A stretch of 64,000 nucleotides of DNA, from contig NC_087076.1 in the NCBI RefSeq assembly GCF_026151205.1, positions 21,012,828 to 21,076,827 on the forward strand. Reading direction: 5' to 3'. Origin of the DNA: Bolinopsis microptera (lineage: Eukaryota > Ctenophora > Tentaculata > Lobata > Bolinopsidae). Positions 1 to 11,900 of this stretch are shown piece by piece (the stretch's first letter is position 1; each line of letters begins with the position of its first letter). The translations under genes and the position numbers were made by a program. Under the pieces are notes generated by a model, which was not told the origin of the DNA, did not search any database, and was given only the letters and a program-made list of their open reading frames with translations.

Positions 1-20
1 TCATTTTTGGTATGTTTCAG

Positions 21-156
21 ACGAAGTATTAGGAAAGCTTGAGGGATTAAATTATGCTACTAATAAAGAGAAGCACAATGAATATCTTATGTGTAATCCT
101 CATATTGCTAAAAAACGCTTTATCAACTTATATAGTAGTGGAAAGTATGTAAATTA
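21..156 (+). CDS. Last exon of an unidentified upstream gene (partial)
   Basis: A pyrimidine-containing acceptor (TTTGGTATGTTTCAG) ends at base 20 and an open frame follows to TAG at 154-156. The exon starts with 2 bases of a split codon (phase 1). It encodes about 45 residues starting DEVLGKLEGLNYATNKEKHN and ending SSGKYVN. The tail is Lys- and Asn-rich, with no Cys pattern or membrane segment. I do not recognise the family. The rest of the gene lies left of the window. The splice acceptor plus uninterrupted frame is what supports it; no homology is claimed. Confidence 0.45.
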
Positions 157-269
157 GATTCATTTTAACTTGAGTGTTCAGGCCAATAGATTTTAGATAA
201 TTTAAAACTTTAGTAGATATATTTTGATGTGTGTGATCCATTCGACTGAAACATTTTAGCAGCGAGTTT

Positions 270-340
270 GGAGCTGAGTTTGTAGGTTTACAACCTACCA
301 GGACGCGCGCCGAGTTGGACTCGTCGACGGTCCTGAGTTT
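270..340. repeat. Structured dispersed repeat, copy 1
   Basis: It contains a hairpin (GTAGGTT-TAC-AACCTAC) followed by a nested stem: CAGGAC pairs with GTCCTG, and inside it CGAGT pairs with ACTCG. Further copies lie near 2378-2480 and 27638-27745. Both stems are intact in copy 1. Confidence 0.6.
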
Positions 341-916
341 GTAAAGCTTTCGTACACTCGCCTTTGACGTTTCTCTGAACAGCTCGCACTGGGTGTGCTT
401 TTCAAAGTTTTGTTAATTTCTTTTAAAATATTCCAAGTATTTAATATTTGAGTGCATATATCATATAATATAGATTCTGAATCATATAATTTTTTATAAA
501 ATTATTCAAACAATATACACATAATATAGCAATGACCCTATATAAAATCTACCCTTTAAGAATTAAAAAAAGTTTCCTAAACAATCAAAAATTATTAAGA
601 TCTAGACTGTCTCTATCAACAATGGTTTTTCTCGCACCTCTGTCTCCACGGAGAGAAATCACTGTTGTTTTTAGGATTTCAAAGCGAAGGCGCTTTCTAA
701 TGTATCATACAGCATCCGAGTACCTCTGGCCAGTGTGGTACTCCATCTTACTGGCAAACTTTCTGAATCATATAACATATAATCATATTGCACATAGAGT
801 ACAGGAATCCGCAAAGTTAAAATTGCAATCTTTTGATCGGCCCAAAATGAGACTTTTCTGGAGCATGGAGATTTTGAGATATCTCAAAATCTAAGTTGTC
901 TCATGAATTTCCTCCT

Positions 917-1006
917 GCAGCAGTTAGCAGCAGTTAGCAGCAGTTAGCAGCAGTTAGCAGCAGTTAGCAGCAGTTAGCAGCAGTCAGCAGTAGTTAGCAG
1001 CAGTTT
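917..1006. repeat. 10-bp tandem repeat (CAGCAGTTAG)n
   Basis: About nine head-to-tail copies of CAGCAGTTAG with a few substitutions (one GTCAG variant) lie directly before the GC-richer foldback zone. Confidence 0.85.
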
Positions 1007-1039
1007 CTTTGCACTATAGTCCCCATGTGTTTTGATTGA

Positions 1040-1215
1040 CAATGTCAATCCGTCGAGATCGTTGCTTTGCGAAGCAGAGCAACGATCGACGACGATGCGA
1101 AGCAAGAATGCTAGAACACATGGTTGGAGGACTTCGCCGCTTCGACGCGCCGCGCAAACTAGCATTCTTGCTTTACATCGACGATCTCGATGGGTTCATA
1201 TCGTCAATCATATCA
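1040..1215. repeat. Foldback (inverted-repeat) element
   Basis: Two nested inverted repeats are visible: GATCGTTGCT (1057-1066) against AGCAACGATC (1078-1087), and AGCAAGAATGCTAG (1101-1114) against CTAGCATTCTTGCT (1159-1172). The order of arms suggests a small hairpin-type non-autonomous element or its remnant. Short open frames across it are side effects of the GC content. Confidence 0.55.
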
Positions 1216-1489
1216 AGCCCCAGCCAGTTCTGTTAATTGATGATGTCAATTCATGGCAGCTCGGCGCGGCACAGTAGCGCATCTCGCCGATCTAGCCTCA
1301 TTGAGTGCGCGGCGCGGCACAGTAACGCACGCGCATCGCGCTACAACCAGTTCTGTAGATTAAAGGGTTTAAGGCAGATGTTCTTTTTGAAACAAATTGT
1401 ATAATTTGTCGTGTGCGCTGCATGCGCTTAATATAACTTATTAGGTGCCATTGATCTCTTGCTAGCGGTGCTTAGAAGTTAAATAAATC

Positions 1490-1830
1490 ACGCGCCTGCC
1501 AACGCGTTGCAGGTTGCTCTATCCAGAGCCCTTGCGCTTGCATTAGCGCGCGCCCGCAGTGGCGCGAAAGCACATGGTTAGGTGAAGCCAACGCGTAGTG
1601 CGTATTTACTTACCATGGCCTGGTACTTCACATAGCCATGCCATGTGTATACGCGTACTGCGCTTGTTTCATGTCACAAGCTTCACATAGCCATGTGCCT
1701 ACGCGTACTACTGCGTGACGCGCTTGTTTCACGGTCGCGCGCTACTGCAAGCGAGAGGGCTCTGGTTAGAGCAAGTCACAAGCTACTGCAAGTGAGAGGG
1801 CTCTGGTCAGAGCAAGCCTGGTACTTATGG
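1490..1830. repeat. GC-rich inverted and tandem repeat block
   Basis: A segment near 1509-1545 (TTGCTCTATCCAGAGCCC, then TTGCGCTTGC) recurs inverted near 1745-1775 (GCAAGCGAGAGGGCTCTGG). The inverted copy is itself duplicated in tandem near 1782-1818. CpG- and GCGC-rich composition differs from the flanks. Probably a non-autonomous mobile element; the ends were not resolved. Confidence 0.45.
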
Positions 1831-2377
1831 GCGGCGCTCAGCCGAATCTCTATTCATATGTTTATGAACATATAGGTAATATATAACAGGACACAAAACG
1901 TACTTGGAAATAAAACACATCCGTGAAATAGAATTTAAATAAATACGATAATAATAACTCATTAGTCATAATCAACAATGATAGCGAATATAATATTTTT
2001 TATATTCTATTATTAAATTCTAACCATAATAAATCACGTCGGAGTTTTGACTGGCAAGCACCAATTAACTAGCTGACCATAACTTCGCGCGCGCGCAATT
2101 GAAACTTATGCGCGCGCACGCAATACTTTGGCACACAAGCTGTTGAAAAACGTTTTTTTACATAAAATTGTCAGTTGTCGCCAAGAGCTTCAAGTGTTAC
2201 TAGAAGACGCCGAGTTATGTCAATAACTATTTCTTATCTTCATCAAAGTTTTGTTGATGCAATATATCGCACTTCTCAGAATGTCAACAATAATGAACAA
2301 ATATCAAACATAAGAATTTTACAATAATTTCAAGGTTTCTGGCTGTGTATTGACTATTAAGTCGACAACATACCTTG

Positions 2378-2480
2378 TATGTTTACAACCTACCAGGACG
2401 CGCGCCGAGTTGGACTCGTCGACGGTCCTATATATGGAACAGATATTTTACGAGTATCACCCGTTAACAACATACCCTGC
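2378..2480. repeat. Structured dispersed repeat, copy 2
   Basis: It has the same nested CAGGAC/GTCCTG and CGAGT/ACTCG stems as copy 1. Its downstream flank (GATATTTTACGAGTATCA, then CCGTTAAC) is shared with copy 3, so the element is longer than the hairpin. The first hairpin is altered (TGTATGTTTACAACCTACC). Confidence 0.6.
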
Positions 2481-4735
2481 CGAACTAATGTCTTTAGTCG
2501 TGATATTGCAAGTAACAGAAAGAGAACTCTGACTTCTCACACGTGTTACTTCTCTGCCGTCGCTCTGAGTTACAAACTTGGGGTCTACAAACTCAGGTCT
2601 AGTGCCTAACAACCAGCTAGTGAACTTTTGGAGTAGCGAGGTGGATTCATGCACAAACATAGGCATCTGAAATTTATTGTACGGTTAAGAAGGTCATGAG
2701 AAACAATTCACAAATAATATATACTTCACTAAGACCATCTTGTTACTTGTTGGCTGAAACGATTCATTAAAAGTGAGTAGTAGTTGTAGTAGTAGTATCT
2801 CCCTCACTAACTAAACCTGTATTTTATGAGATCCAGGAATAAGAGGAAAGAGAATGCTCCCGTATCCGCGAACTACATCCCTCCCAAAGGCGTCCAGGCC
2901 GTACACGGCTATCACCAGCCTCGGCCATCCGTACGGGTTAGTACCCTTCAGAGTAACCTGTGGTGTTATTATTTTAACATTCAGAAGCTCGCGACGTTTA
3001 TAATATAATTTCATTGATTACAGGATAGTAAATACTCGTACCTTTCAAAAGTACGGGAAATGTTTGAGATCTACTGCGAAATGGTTGTTTTGTCGGTATT
3101 TCATTTTCTTTGAATCTCAGTATTTGGGTCTCTATACAGTTACTTTCAGGGGTGTAGGAATGGTTTTCTTCAAACAACAAACTTTGTTAAAGATTTTGCT
3201 CATGCAAAAAGCCTAGCTGAGCAATTTGGCCCTAGAGATCATTTTTAAACACAGTTTCAAGAACGATTCGAATAATACGATATTAAATGCATATTAGAGC
3301 CTGCCAGCAGCTCTTGCTCTTGCTAAATAAGTGTGATTCGAAAAAGGGATGCATAGTGTATCCATAATCTCAACAAATTAATTTTAAATTGGGACATGGA
3401 TACTAAATTATAATTTATTAAAACATCCGATAACTGCATGAGATAGTACTCCAATGTTATAACGTTCATTTTAGAATTGTTTTTATAAAAGTAGTTGTGC
3501 AGTTTATTGCAATTAAAATGCAATTAAAATGGACGATCGTTTTGTTTAATTGGGAGCTCTCTACAGTTAATCTTCAATGTGGCCTCAAATTATAATTTCT
3601 CGTTGTCCTGTTATAATTGCTTACAACACTTATACTAATTGATGAATGCAGTTGATAATTTAGGGGGATGCATTCAACAAAGAGTTTGCAACAACAAAGT
3701 ATTCCGTCCTCGCGTTTTAATTCCTTACCTCACTCGTTTGACTATTGAGAAAATAGTGCTATTATAATTATCAAAAGTGTGGTATTACTTAACTAAAGGA
3801 GCAAAGCACGTGCCCTGGAGCACCAATCACAACACAGAAACTACTCCCGTGCACGTGGTGTGCACGTGCTCTAATGAGGTCCAGGAATCAGTCGAGTATT
3901 AAGCACTAACGGTCGTGGAGACCCTATCAGTTCTTTCTCTTGAGCTCTTGCTACGGGTTATAGCCATAACCAGCAATGTTAATCTATAGCTCTTGCTACG
4001 GGTTATCATACTATATATAAAGCGAGACGATAGTTTTCCGTGCCATTTTACTGACACCACGGCATCAACTTTAACGCGACTTTCCGCAAAAACCGTAAAA
4101 GATATACAACTGAAAATTTGTTGACTGGGTTAAATGTTTTAATGGCCTTCAAATCAGCATGAAAATTTTAAAAATAGGCCAAGGAATAGTGATTTTAGTG
4201 CCCAAAATTTGGACCCCCAAGTGGTGTCAAAAACGCGAATAAAATAGGTAATAATTATTTTAGTCTCTTGAGTCTTGACACCGTTTAGGGTTATATTATA
4301 CGGGTTCCTGCTAAATCGACATTTTTTTCATTTCTTTTGACGTTTTTTTATACCAGCAAATGATCTTAAAATCCATTTTTATACAATAGCATATAATATA
4401 AGCATCTCAATATTCAACACTCAATATATTACATTGCAGTGCCGACCGCAATACAGAACAGTTTCAAGTTTTACATTTTATTGTTACGAAAACGTACTAT
4501 TTATTGTTACTAAAACAAACTATTTATTGTTACTAAAACCTTTTACAACGGTAACTTAATCTCAATACTCAACACTCAATATATTAGATTACAGCAGCCG
4601 ACCGCAGTATAGAACCTTTTTAAGTTCAAAAATTTATTATCAAATTTACTTACTTAGTTTTATCATTTGTTGCCACTATATACTATTACTATCGGGTTCA
4701 AAGGACAATAGACGGCGCGGAACTTATTGACATTG

Positions 4736-5433
4736 ATTGCGGAGTGGTGAGACGATTGCGGAGGGGTGAGATGATTGCGGAGTGGTGAGACGATTGCGGA
4801 GGGGTCAGATGATTGTGGAGGGGTGAGATGATTGTGGAGGGGTCAGATGATTGTGGAGGGGTGAGATGATTGTGGAGGGGTCAGATGATTGCGGAGGGGT
4901 GAGATGATTGCGGAGGGGTCAGATGATTGTGGAGGGGTGAGATGATTGTGGAGGGGTCAGATGATTGTGGAGGGGTCAGATGATTGTGGAGGGGTCAGAT
5001 GATTGTGGAGGGGTGAGATGATTGCGAAGGGGTCAGATGATTGTGGAGGGGTGAGATGATTGTGGAGGGGTGAGATGATTACGGAGGGGTCAGATGATTG
5101 TGGAGGGGTGAGATGATTGTGGAGGGGTGAGATGATTGTGGAGGGGTGAGATGATTGTGGAGGGGTGAGATGATTGCGGAGGGGTGAGATGATTGTGGAG
5201 GGGTGAGATGATTGCGGAGGGGTGAGATGATTGTGGAGGGGTGAGATGATTGCGGAGGGGTGAGATGATTGTGGAGGGATGAGATGATTGTGGAGGGGTG
5301 AGATGATTGTGGAGGGGTGAGATGATTGTGGAGGGGTGAGATGATTGTGGAGGGGTGAGATGATTGTGGAGGGGTGAGATGATTGTGGAGGGGTCAGATG
5401 ATTGTGGAGGGGTGAGATGATTGATGATCCCCA
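4736..5433. repeat. 19-bp minisatellite, about 36 copies
   Basis: The unit is GATTGTGGAGGGGTGAGAT, with variants GCGG for GTGG and GTCAGAT for GTGAGAT. Because 19 is not a multiple of 3, the long minus-strand frame here (SHPSTIISPLHNHLTPPQS-type repeats) comes from a three-unit cycle and is not a gene. One strand is G-rich (runs of GGGG). Confidence 0.9.
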
Positions 5434-5526
5434 ACCGAGACTGTTTCATAATACTCAATCTTTCTCGATTTACTAAGTTCAGTAGAATGCAATCAGTCAT
5501 CAGTAGTGCGTCACATGTATTAAAAA

Positions 5527-5672
5527 ATGTATAATGTATAATGTATAATGTATAATGTATAATGTATAATGTATAATGTATAATATATAATGTATAATGT
5601 ATAATGTATAATGTATAATGTATAAGGTTTACAAGGTTTACAAGGTTTACAAGGTTTACAAGGTTTACAAAG
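5527..5672. repeat. 7-bp (ATAATGT)n and 9-bp (ACAAGGTTT)n arrays
   Basis: About 14 copies of ATAATGT run to about 5623, followed directly by about five copies of ACAAGGTTT. A second short ATAATGT array lies at 5799-5850, just upstream of the proposed first exon of the secreted gene, so AT-rich repeat DNA makes up its likely promoter region. Confidence 0.85.
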
Positions 5673-5884
5673 ATAGATCTGTATATTACAGTATTATAAC
5701 GTTAGATCGGCGTTGCTAAAATAAATCCAAAATCCGTAATCCAAATGGGAGAGAAAACCATTACCAAAATGTCGTGGTGTCACTCTACAAGCCATTATAT
5801 ATAATGTATAATGTATAATGTATAATGTATAATGTATATTAATGTATAATGTCCTATTAGCTGATGGGAATCTAAATACTGGAG

Positions 5885-5987
5885 ATGAGAAAGCACGGTC
5901 GAATGTGTTATGCTATGTTTATCATGATCGTACCTCTGTCAGTAGCTTACGCAGAGGTAACTTATACCGACCTTCCTCAATCTCAAG
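5885..5987 (+). CDS. Exon 1: signal peptide exon of the secreted gene
   Basis: ATG at 5885 is the first Met after an in-frame TAA at 5873. The peptide starts MRKHGRMCYAMF, has a hydrophobic core IMIVPLSV and a likely signal-peptidase site after AYA. It continues EVTYTDLPQSQ plus one base and ends at the donor CTCAAG|GTTAGC. In-frame Mets at 5903 and 5915 are alternative starts. The phase-1 end matches exon 2. Reading past the donor gives a stop at once (CAA GGT TAG). The donor is the first unit of the 31-bp array. Confidence 0.6.
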
Positions 5988-8900
5988 GTTAGCACTTGGT
6001 TCATATAATATCTCAAGGTTAGCACTTTGCTTCATATAATATCTCAAGATTAGCACTTTGCTTCATATAAAATCTCAAGATTAGCACTTTGCCTCATATA
6101 ATATCTTTAAGGTTGGCACTTTGCTTCATATGATATCTCAAGGTTAGCACTTAGCACTTTGCTTCATATAATATCTCAAGGTTAGAACTTTGCTTTGTAT
6201 AATATCTCAAGGTAAGCACTTTGCCTCATATAATATCTCAAGGTTTGCACTTTGCCTCATATAATATCTCAAGGTTAGCACTTTGCTTCATATAATGTCT
6301 CAAGGTTAGCACTTTGCTTCGTATAATATCTCAAGGTTAGCACTTTGCTTCATATAATATCTCAAGGTTAGCACTTTGCTTCATATAATATCTCAAGGTT
6401 AGCACTTTGCCTCATATAATATCTCAAGGTTAGCACTTTGCTTCATATAATATCTCAAGGTTAGCACTTTGCTTCATATAATATCTCAAGGTTGGCACTT
6501 TGCTTCATATAATATCTCAAGGTTAGCACTTTGCTTTGTATAATATCTCAAGGTTAGCACTTTGCTAGTCATATAATATCTCAAGGTTAGCACTTTGCCT
6601 CATATAATATCTCAAGGTTAGCACTTTGCTTCATATAATGTCTCAAGGTTAGCACTTTGCTTCGTATAATATCTCAAGGTTAGCACTTTGCTTCATATAA
6701 TATCTCAAGGTTAGCACTTTGCTTCATATAATATCTCAAGGTTAGCACTTTGCTAGTCATATAATATCTCAAGGTTAGCACTTTGCTTCATATAATATCT
6801 CAAGGTTAGCACTTTGCTTTGTATAATATCTCAAGGTTAGCACTTTGCTTCGTATAATATCTCGAGGTTAGCACTTTGCTTCATATAATATCTCAAGGTT
6901 AGCACTTTGCTTCATATAATATCTCAAGGTTAGCACTTTGCTTCATATAATATCTCAAGGTTAGCACTTAGCACTTTGCTTCATATAATATCTCAAGGTT
7001 AGCACTTTGCTTCATATAATATCTCAAGGTTAGCACTTTGCTAGTCATATAATATCTCAAGGTTAGCACTTCGCTTCATATAATATGTCAAGGTTAGCAC
7101 TTTGCCTCATATAATATCTTTAAGGTTAGCATTTTGCTTCATATAATATTTGTTTACTTGGAACGATTTGAACACAAATATTCCTCTTCAAAACGCATTG
7201 AACCTTGAACGATACTACTTAGGATAGGTTATTTTCAGAGTTTAAATGATGATTATTATAATTCCTCTCAGGTTGGGAAGCACCGGTAGCAGGGAAGAGG
7301 TTTGCACTAAGTCAAGATCAGACTCTGGCGATACAAACTACACCTGATTTTGAGCGGGAAGGGATAAATCCTTTATTCGTGTTCTCAGATGGAAGCGTGT
7401 CTCCGTTAAAATTCTTCAAAAGCAGAAGAAAAGGCTGGTACTACCGAGTGGATTTCTGCAATGAACTGCAATCACTCAAACGGGTCCCAAACGGCCACAA
7501 GAAATGGAGACTCACGCTCACACTAACTAGCTTGGTTCTGGAGTGCAACGGAGAAACTCTTCTTAATTTTAACTTCGCTGAAGATGGGCGCGGTGATATG
7601 TGTGAACAGACTTGGACTAACAAACAAATATCATCTATAATGTTCAGCAGGTTAAAACACTTTGTCATCCGAGCTGAAGGTTAGTAAAGTTGCCTTACAA
7701 CTGACAAATTTGACAGATGAAAAATATGGATAAAATTGTCGCATAATCTTTTGCATGAATGAATTGCAAATACCTTGTTCTGAAATTTACAAGTAAATAA
7801 AGTAATTGTTATTGCTGGTCAAATAATAAACATAAAAAATTGTTCCAAAACAGAAGCTCTATCCCCCAAGTAGTGTATATGATATATATATATACTACTC
7901 CCCCAACAATTTATCTCCTTCTATCCCCCAACAATTCATCCCCTTCAGAGAGTATTTGTGTAGTAGAAAGGACAAAAATAAAGAAAGGAGAAAAGTTGGG
8001 CTTCGGCTGCCCCCGTGGACTAACCAACTATGGGAACAGTGAGGGAACCTGTGTGGTAGCAGACCAGTTCAACTTTACAAGGAAGCCACCTCTCTGTAAA
8101 TATGGTAAGTGCAGTTCACTATATAGTGACAACACTATATAGTGACAAGCACTTTATAAGTGGAGTGGATAAGTTGGTTAGCAAAGGGTGAAAACTAAGG
8201 AATGTACATTTTTAACAGGCTCGTAAGACCCACTCACTCTTTTTAGTGTAAACTAAGTATATGTAACCTACCTAAGTGACCTAGGTATAAGGAATTTATC
8301 TACCAAAGTAAAATAGGTATCTAGATGCAATTTTAAAATCCTCGATCCCATCGCCATATTCCATGTGTACTTGAGGCTTCTCCAAAAAATGATACATTTT
8401 ATAATTTATAGTTATTTATAATTTATAGTTATTTATAATTTATAGTTATTTATAATTTATAGTTATTTATAATTTATAGTTATTCATAATTTATAGTTAT
8501 TTATAATTTATAGTTGTTTTTTTAAAATCGCGATTCCGTACATGCCGCGATTTCCTTTTGTCCCTGGTGGAGTAGTAGCAAGAAGGTATCGTATATATTT
8601 TAATTTGTTCTCTTGATTATTTATTTATGATTTTATGTAGGGTCGGCACCAATGTAATTATGGTTTTCACCACCGTGTTTTGGTTCAGCCGAAATAAATT
8701 TTACTATGATATTTACATAATGTTTCTCACTCCAGCTGCAGTCTGGTAGTGTTGAGTCTCATGAATATTCTTCTAGCTCTCATTTTCCATGTTTTTGCCT
8801 CACAGGAGATATTGTGGTCTTTTCTAAATATAACTGTAATATCAAATAACGGAGTAGTTCGCTGTTTATTAGTCTCATGATTGAAATACTGATATCTGGA

Positions 8901-11900
8901 TATTATCCGGTTGGAAGAGACAAGGACAAGTGAAACAAGGAAGTTAGGAGTAAGGGCAAATTTTCGGCGTCAACGCCATCTTCAGGCTCAAATTATTTGT
9001 TATATAGTAGTGTTGAAAGTATTAAAACTATTTTAATAGTTATTTATAATTTAGTTATTTATAATTTATAGTTATTATATTTCGGAAATTTCATTCATCC
9101 TAAACTTCATGCCAACTTATGAAGTTGGCTATGATTGTTGTCTTAAGACAGACAAATTCTCACAAATCTGCTTGCAGCTTCCAGGTAACCAGGTAACCAG
9201 GTAACCATGACACGCCACCATTTCAGCTTCCAGAACCTGGACGAGTTGGTCACACTCAGGATCAGAAGGGATAAAGATGGCTAAATCCTGTCCTCAAGGG
9301 TTCTACGTATTGGATATGGTTTGGCTCTACCGATCAGGACATGGAGTCATAGATCTTGCGTTAAAATGCCACGATCCTGATAGAAGATCAAGCCAGTTTG
9401 TAGATTTTGTGGGACACGAGCGATTGATAGAAGATGGATTAGCAGACAGAAAACGGCCAGACAGCAGTGATATCTGGGGCTGGTTCCCCAGCTTCACAAC
9501 TCTCCTCGACCTTGATGGAAGTGAAGCTAGCAATTATGTAAACAAACCAGACACTGAGTGGTTCGATGACGAACTTTCCGCAGGGGCGAAATGTTCTGGG
9601 AAAGGTGGAATTGACTCTTTCTTGGGACATAGCCAGAGCTGTTGCGGGCTGGTGAACACTAGCTTCAGATGCACTGATAGCGTGTCATGGTATAAGACTG
9701 GAACAAACATAAATGGAAAGCAAAACAAGAAGATACAGTGTCCCGCAGGACAAGCCTTCGTAGGAGCTGAAGTGGTGTACGGAGAGACAACAGAGTTTAA
9801 CAAAATATTCAACAACAATCATCCAGGCATCACAGATGTACGCTTCCAGTGTGAAGAGTCAAAATATCCGCCAGTTGCAGCTTGTGTAGGATTACCTTCT
9901 GGGTGGAAGTCCGTGATAACCTCCGCAAGCTTTCCTGTTGAGATTGGAAAAGTTATCCAAGTGTCCTGCTCACGTGGCTACATTAACATGGGGGATATAG
10001 AAGTGACATGCGTGAGGAAGGATCAGTTCTCCTACACAGAGGAGCCTTTCTGTAAAGACGGTAAGTTCTCCTACACAGAGGAGCCTTTCTGTAAAGACGG
10101 TAAGTTCTCCTTCACAGAGGAGCCTTTCTGTAAAGACGGTAAGTTCTCCTACACAGAGGAGCCTTTCTGTAAAGACGGTAAGTTCTCCTACACAGAGGAG
10201 CCTTTCTGTAGAGACGGTAAGTTCTCCTACACAGAGGAGCCTTTCTGTAGAGACGGTAAGTTCTCCTACACAGAGGAGCCTTTCTGTAAAGACGGTAAGT
10301 TCTCCTACACAGAGGAGCCTTTCTGTAGAGACGGTAAGTTCTCCTACACAGAGGAGCCTTTCTGTAGAGACGGTAAGTTCTCCTACACAGAGGAGCCTTT
10401 CTGTAAAGACGGTAAGTTCTCCTACACAGAGGAGCCTTTCTGTAAAGACGGTAAGTTCTCCTACACAGAGGAGCCTTTCTGTAGAGACGGTAAGTTCTCC
10501 TACACAGAGGAGCCTTTCTGTAAAGACGGTAAGTTCTCCTACACAGAGGAGCCTTTCTGTAGAGACGGTAAGTTCTCCTACACAGAGGAGCCTTTCTGTA
10601 GAGACGGTAAGTTCTCCTACACAGAGGAGCCTTTCTGTAAAGACGGTAAGTTCTCCTACACAGAGGAGCCTTTCTGTAAAGACGGTAAGTTCTCCTACAC
10701 AGAGGAGCCTTTCTGTAGAGACGGTAAGTTCTCCTACACAGAGGAGCCTTTCTGTAAAGAAGGTAAGTTCTCCTACACAGAGGAGCCTTTCTGTAAAGAC
10801 GGTAAGTTCTCCTACACAGAGGAGCCTTTCTGTAAAGACGGTAAGTTCTCCTACACAGAGGAGCCTTTCTGTAAAAACGGTAAGTTCTCCTACACAGAGG
10901 AGCCTTTCTGTAAAGAAGGTAAGTTCTCCTACACAGAGGAGCCTTTCTGTAGAGACAGTAAGTTCTCCTACACAGAGGAGCCTTTCTGTAAAGACGGTAA
11001 GTTCTCCTACACAGAGGAGCCTTTCTGTAAAGACGGTAAGTTCTCCTACACAGAGGAGCCTTTCTGTAAAGACGGTAAGTTCTACTACACAGAGGAGCCT
11101 ATCTGTAAAGACGGTAAGTTCTCCTACACAGAGGAGCCTTTCTGTAGAGACGGTAAGTTCTCCTACACAGAGGAGCCTATCTGTAAAGACGGTAAGTTCT
11201 CCTACACAGAGGAGCCTTTCTGTAGAGACGGTAAGTTCTCCTACACAGAGGAGCCTTTCTGTAAAGACGGTAAGTTCTCCTACACAGAGGAGCCTTTCTG
11301 TAAAGACGGTAAGTTCTCCTACACAGAGGAGCCTTTCTGTAAAGACGGTAAGTTCTCCTACACAGAGGAGCCTTTCTGTAAAGACGGTAAGTTCTCCTAC
11401 ACAGAGGAGCCTTTCTGTAGAGACGGTAAGTTCTCCTACACAGAGGAGCCTTTCTGTAAAAACGGTAAGTTCTCCTACACAGAGGAGCCTTTCTGTAAAG
11501 AAGGTAAGTTCTCCTACACAGAGGAGCCTTTCTGTAGAGACAGTAAGTTCTCCTACACAGAGGAGCCTTTCTGTAAAGACGGTAAGTTCTCCTACACAGA
11601 GGAGCCTTTCTGTAAAGACGGTAAGTTCTCCTACACAGAGGAGCCTTTCTGTAAAGACGGTAAGTTCTCCTACACAGAGGAGCCTTTCTGTAAAGACGGT
11701 AAGTTCTCCTACACAGAGGAGCCTTTCTGTAAAGACGGTAAGTTCTCCTACACAGAGGAGCCTTTCTGTAAAGACGGTAAGTTCTCCTACACAGAGGAGC
11801 CTTTCTGTAAAGACGGTAAGTTCTCCTACACAGAGGAGCCTTTCTGTAAAGACGGTAAGTTCTCCTACACAGAGGAGCCTTTCTGTAGAGACGGTAAGTT

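Larger units (their letters stand above)
157..5880. other. Intergenic stretch rich in repeats
   Basis: I find no convincing coding exon here. Contents: two copies of a structured dispersed repeat (about 270-340 and 2378-2480), a 10-bp tandem repeat near 917-1006, a GC-rich foldback zone about 1040-1860 that contrasts with the AT-rich surroundings, a 19-bp satellite (4736-5433) and 7-bp and 9-bp arrays just before the next gene. The open frames here are short and lack splice or homology support. Confidence 0.6.

Noticed and set aside
2378-2480. Hammerhead ribozyme
   Set aside because: The GACGAGTCC...stem looked suggestive, but the required CTGANGA and GAAA core strings are absent on both strands.
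5090-5500. Minus-strand 136-codon frame of HLTPPQSSHPSTIISPL type
   Set aside because: Product of the 19-bp satellite cycling through three frames; no gene features at either end.
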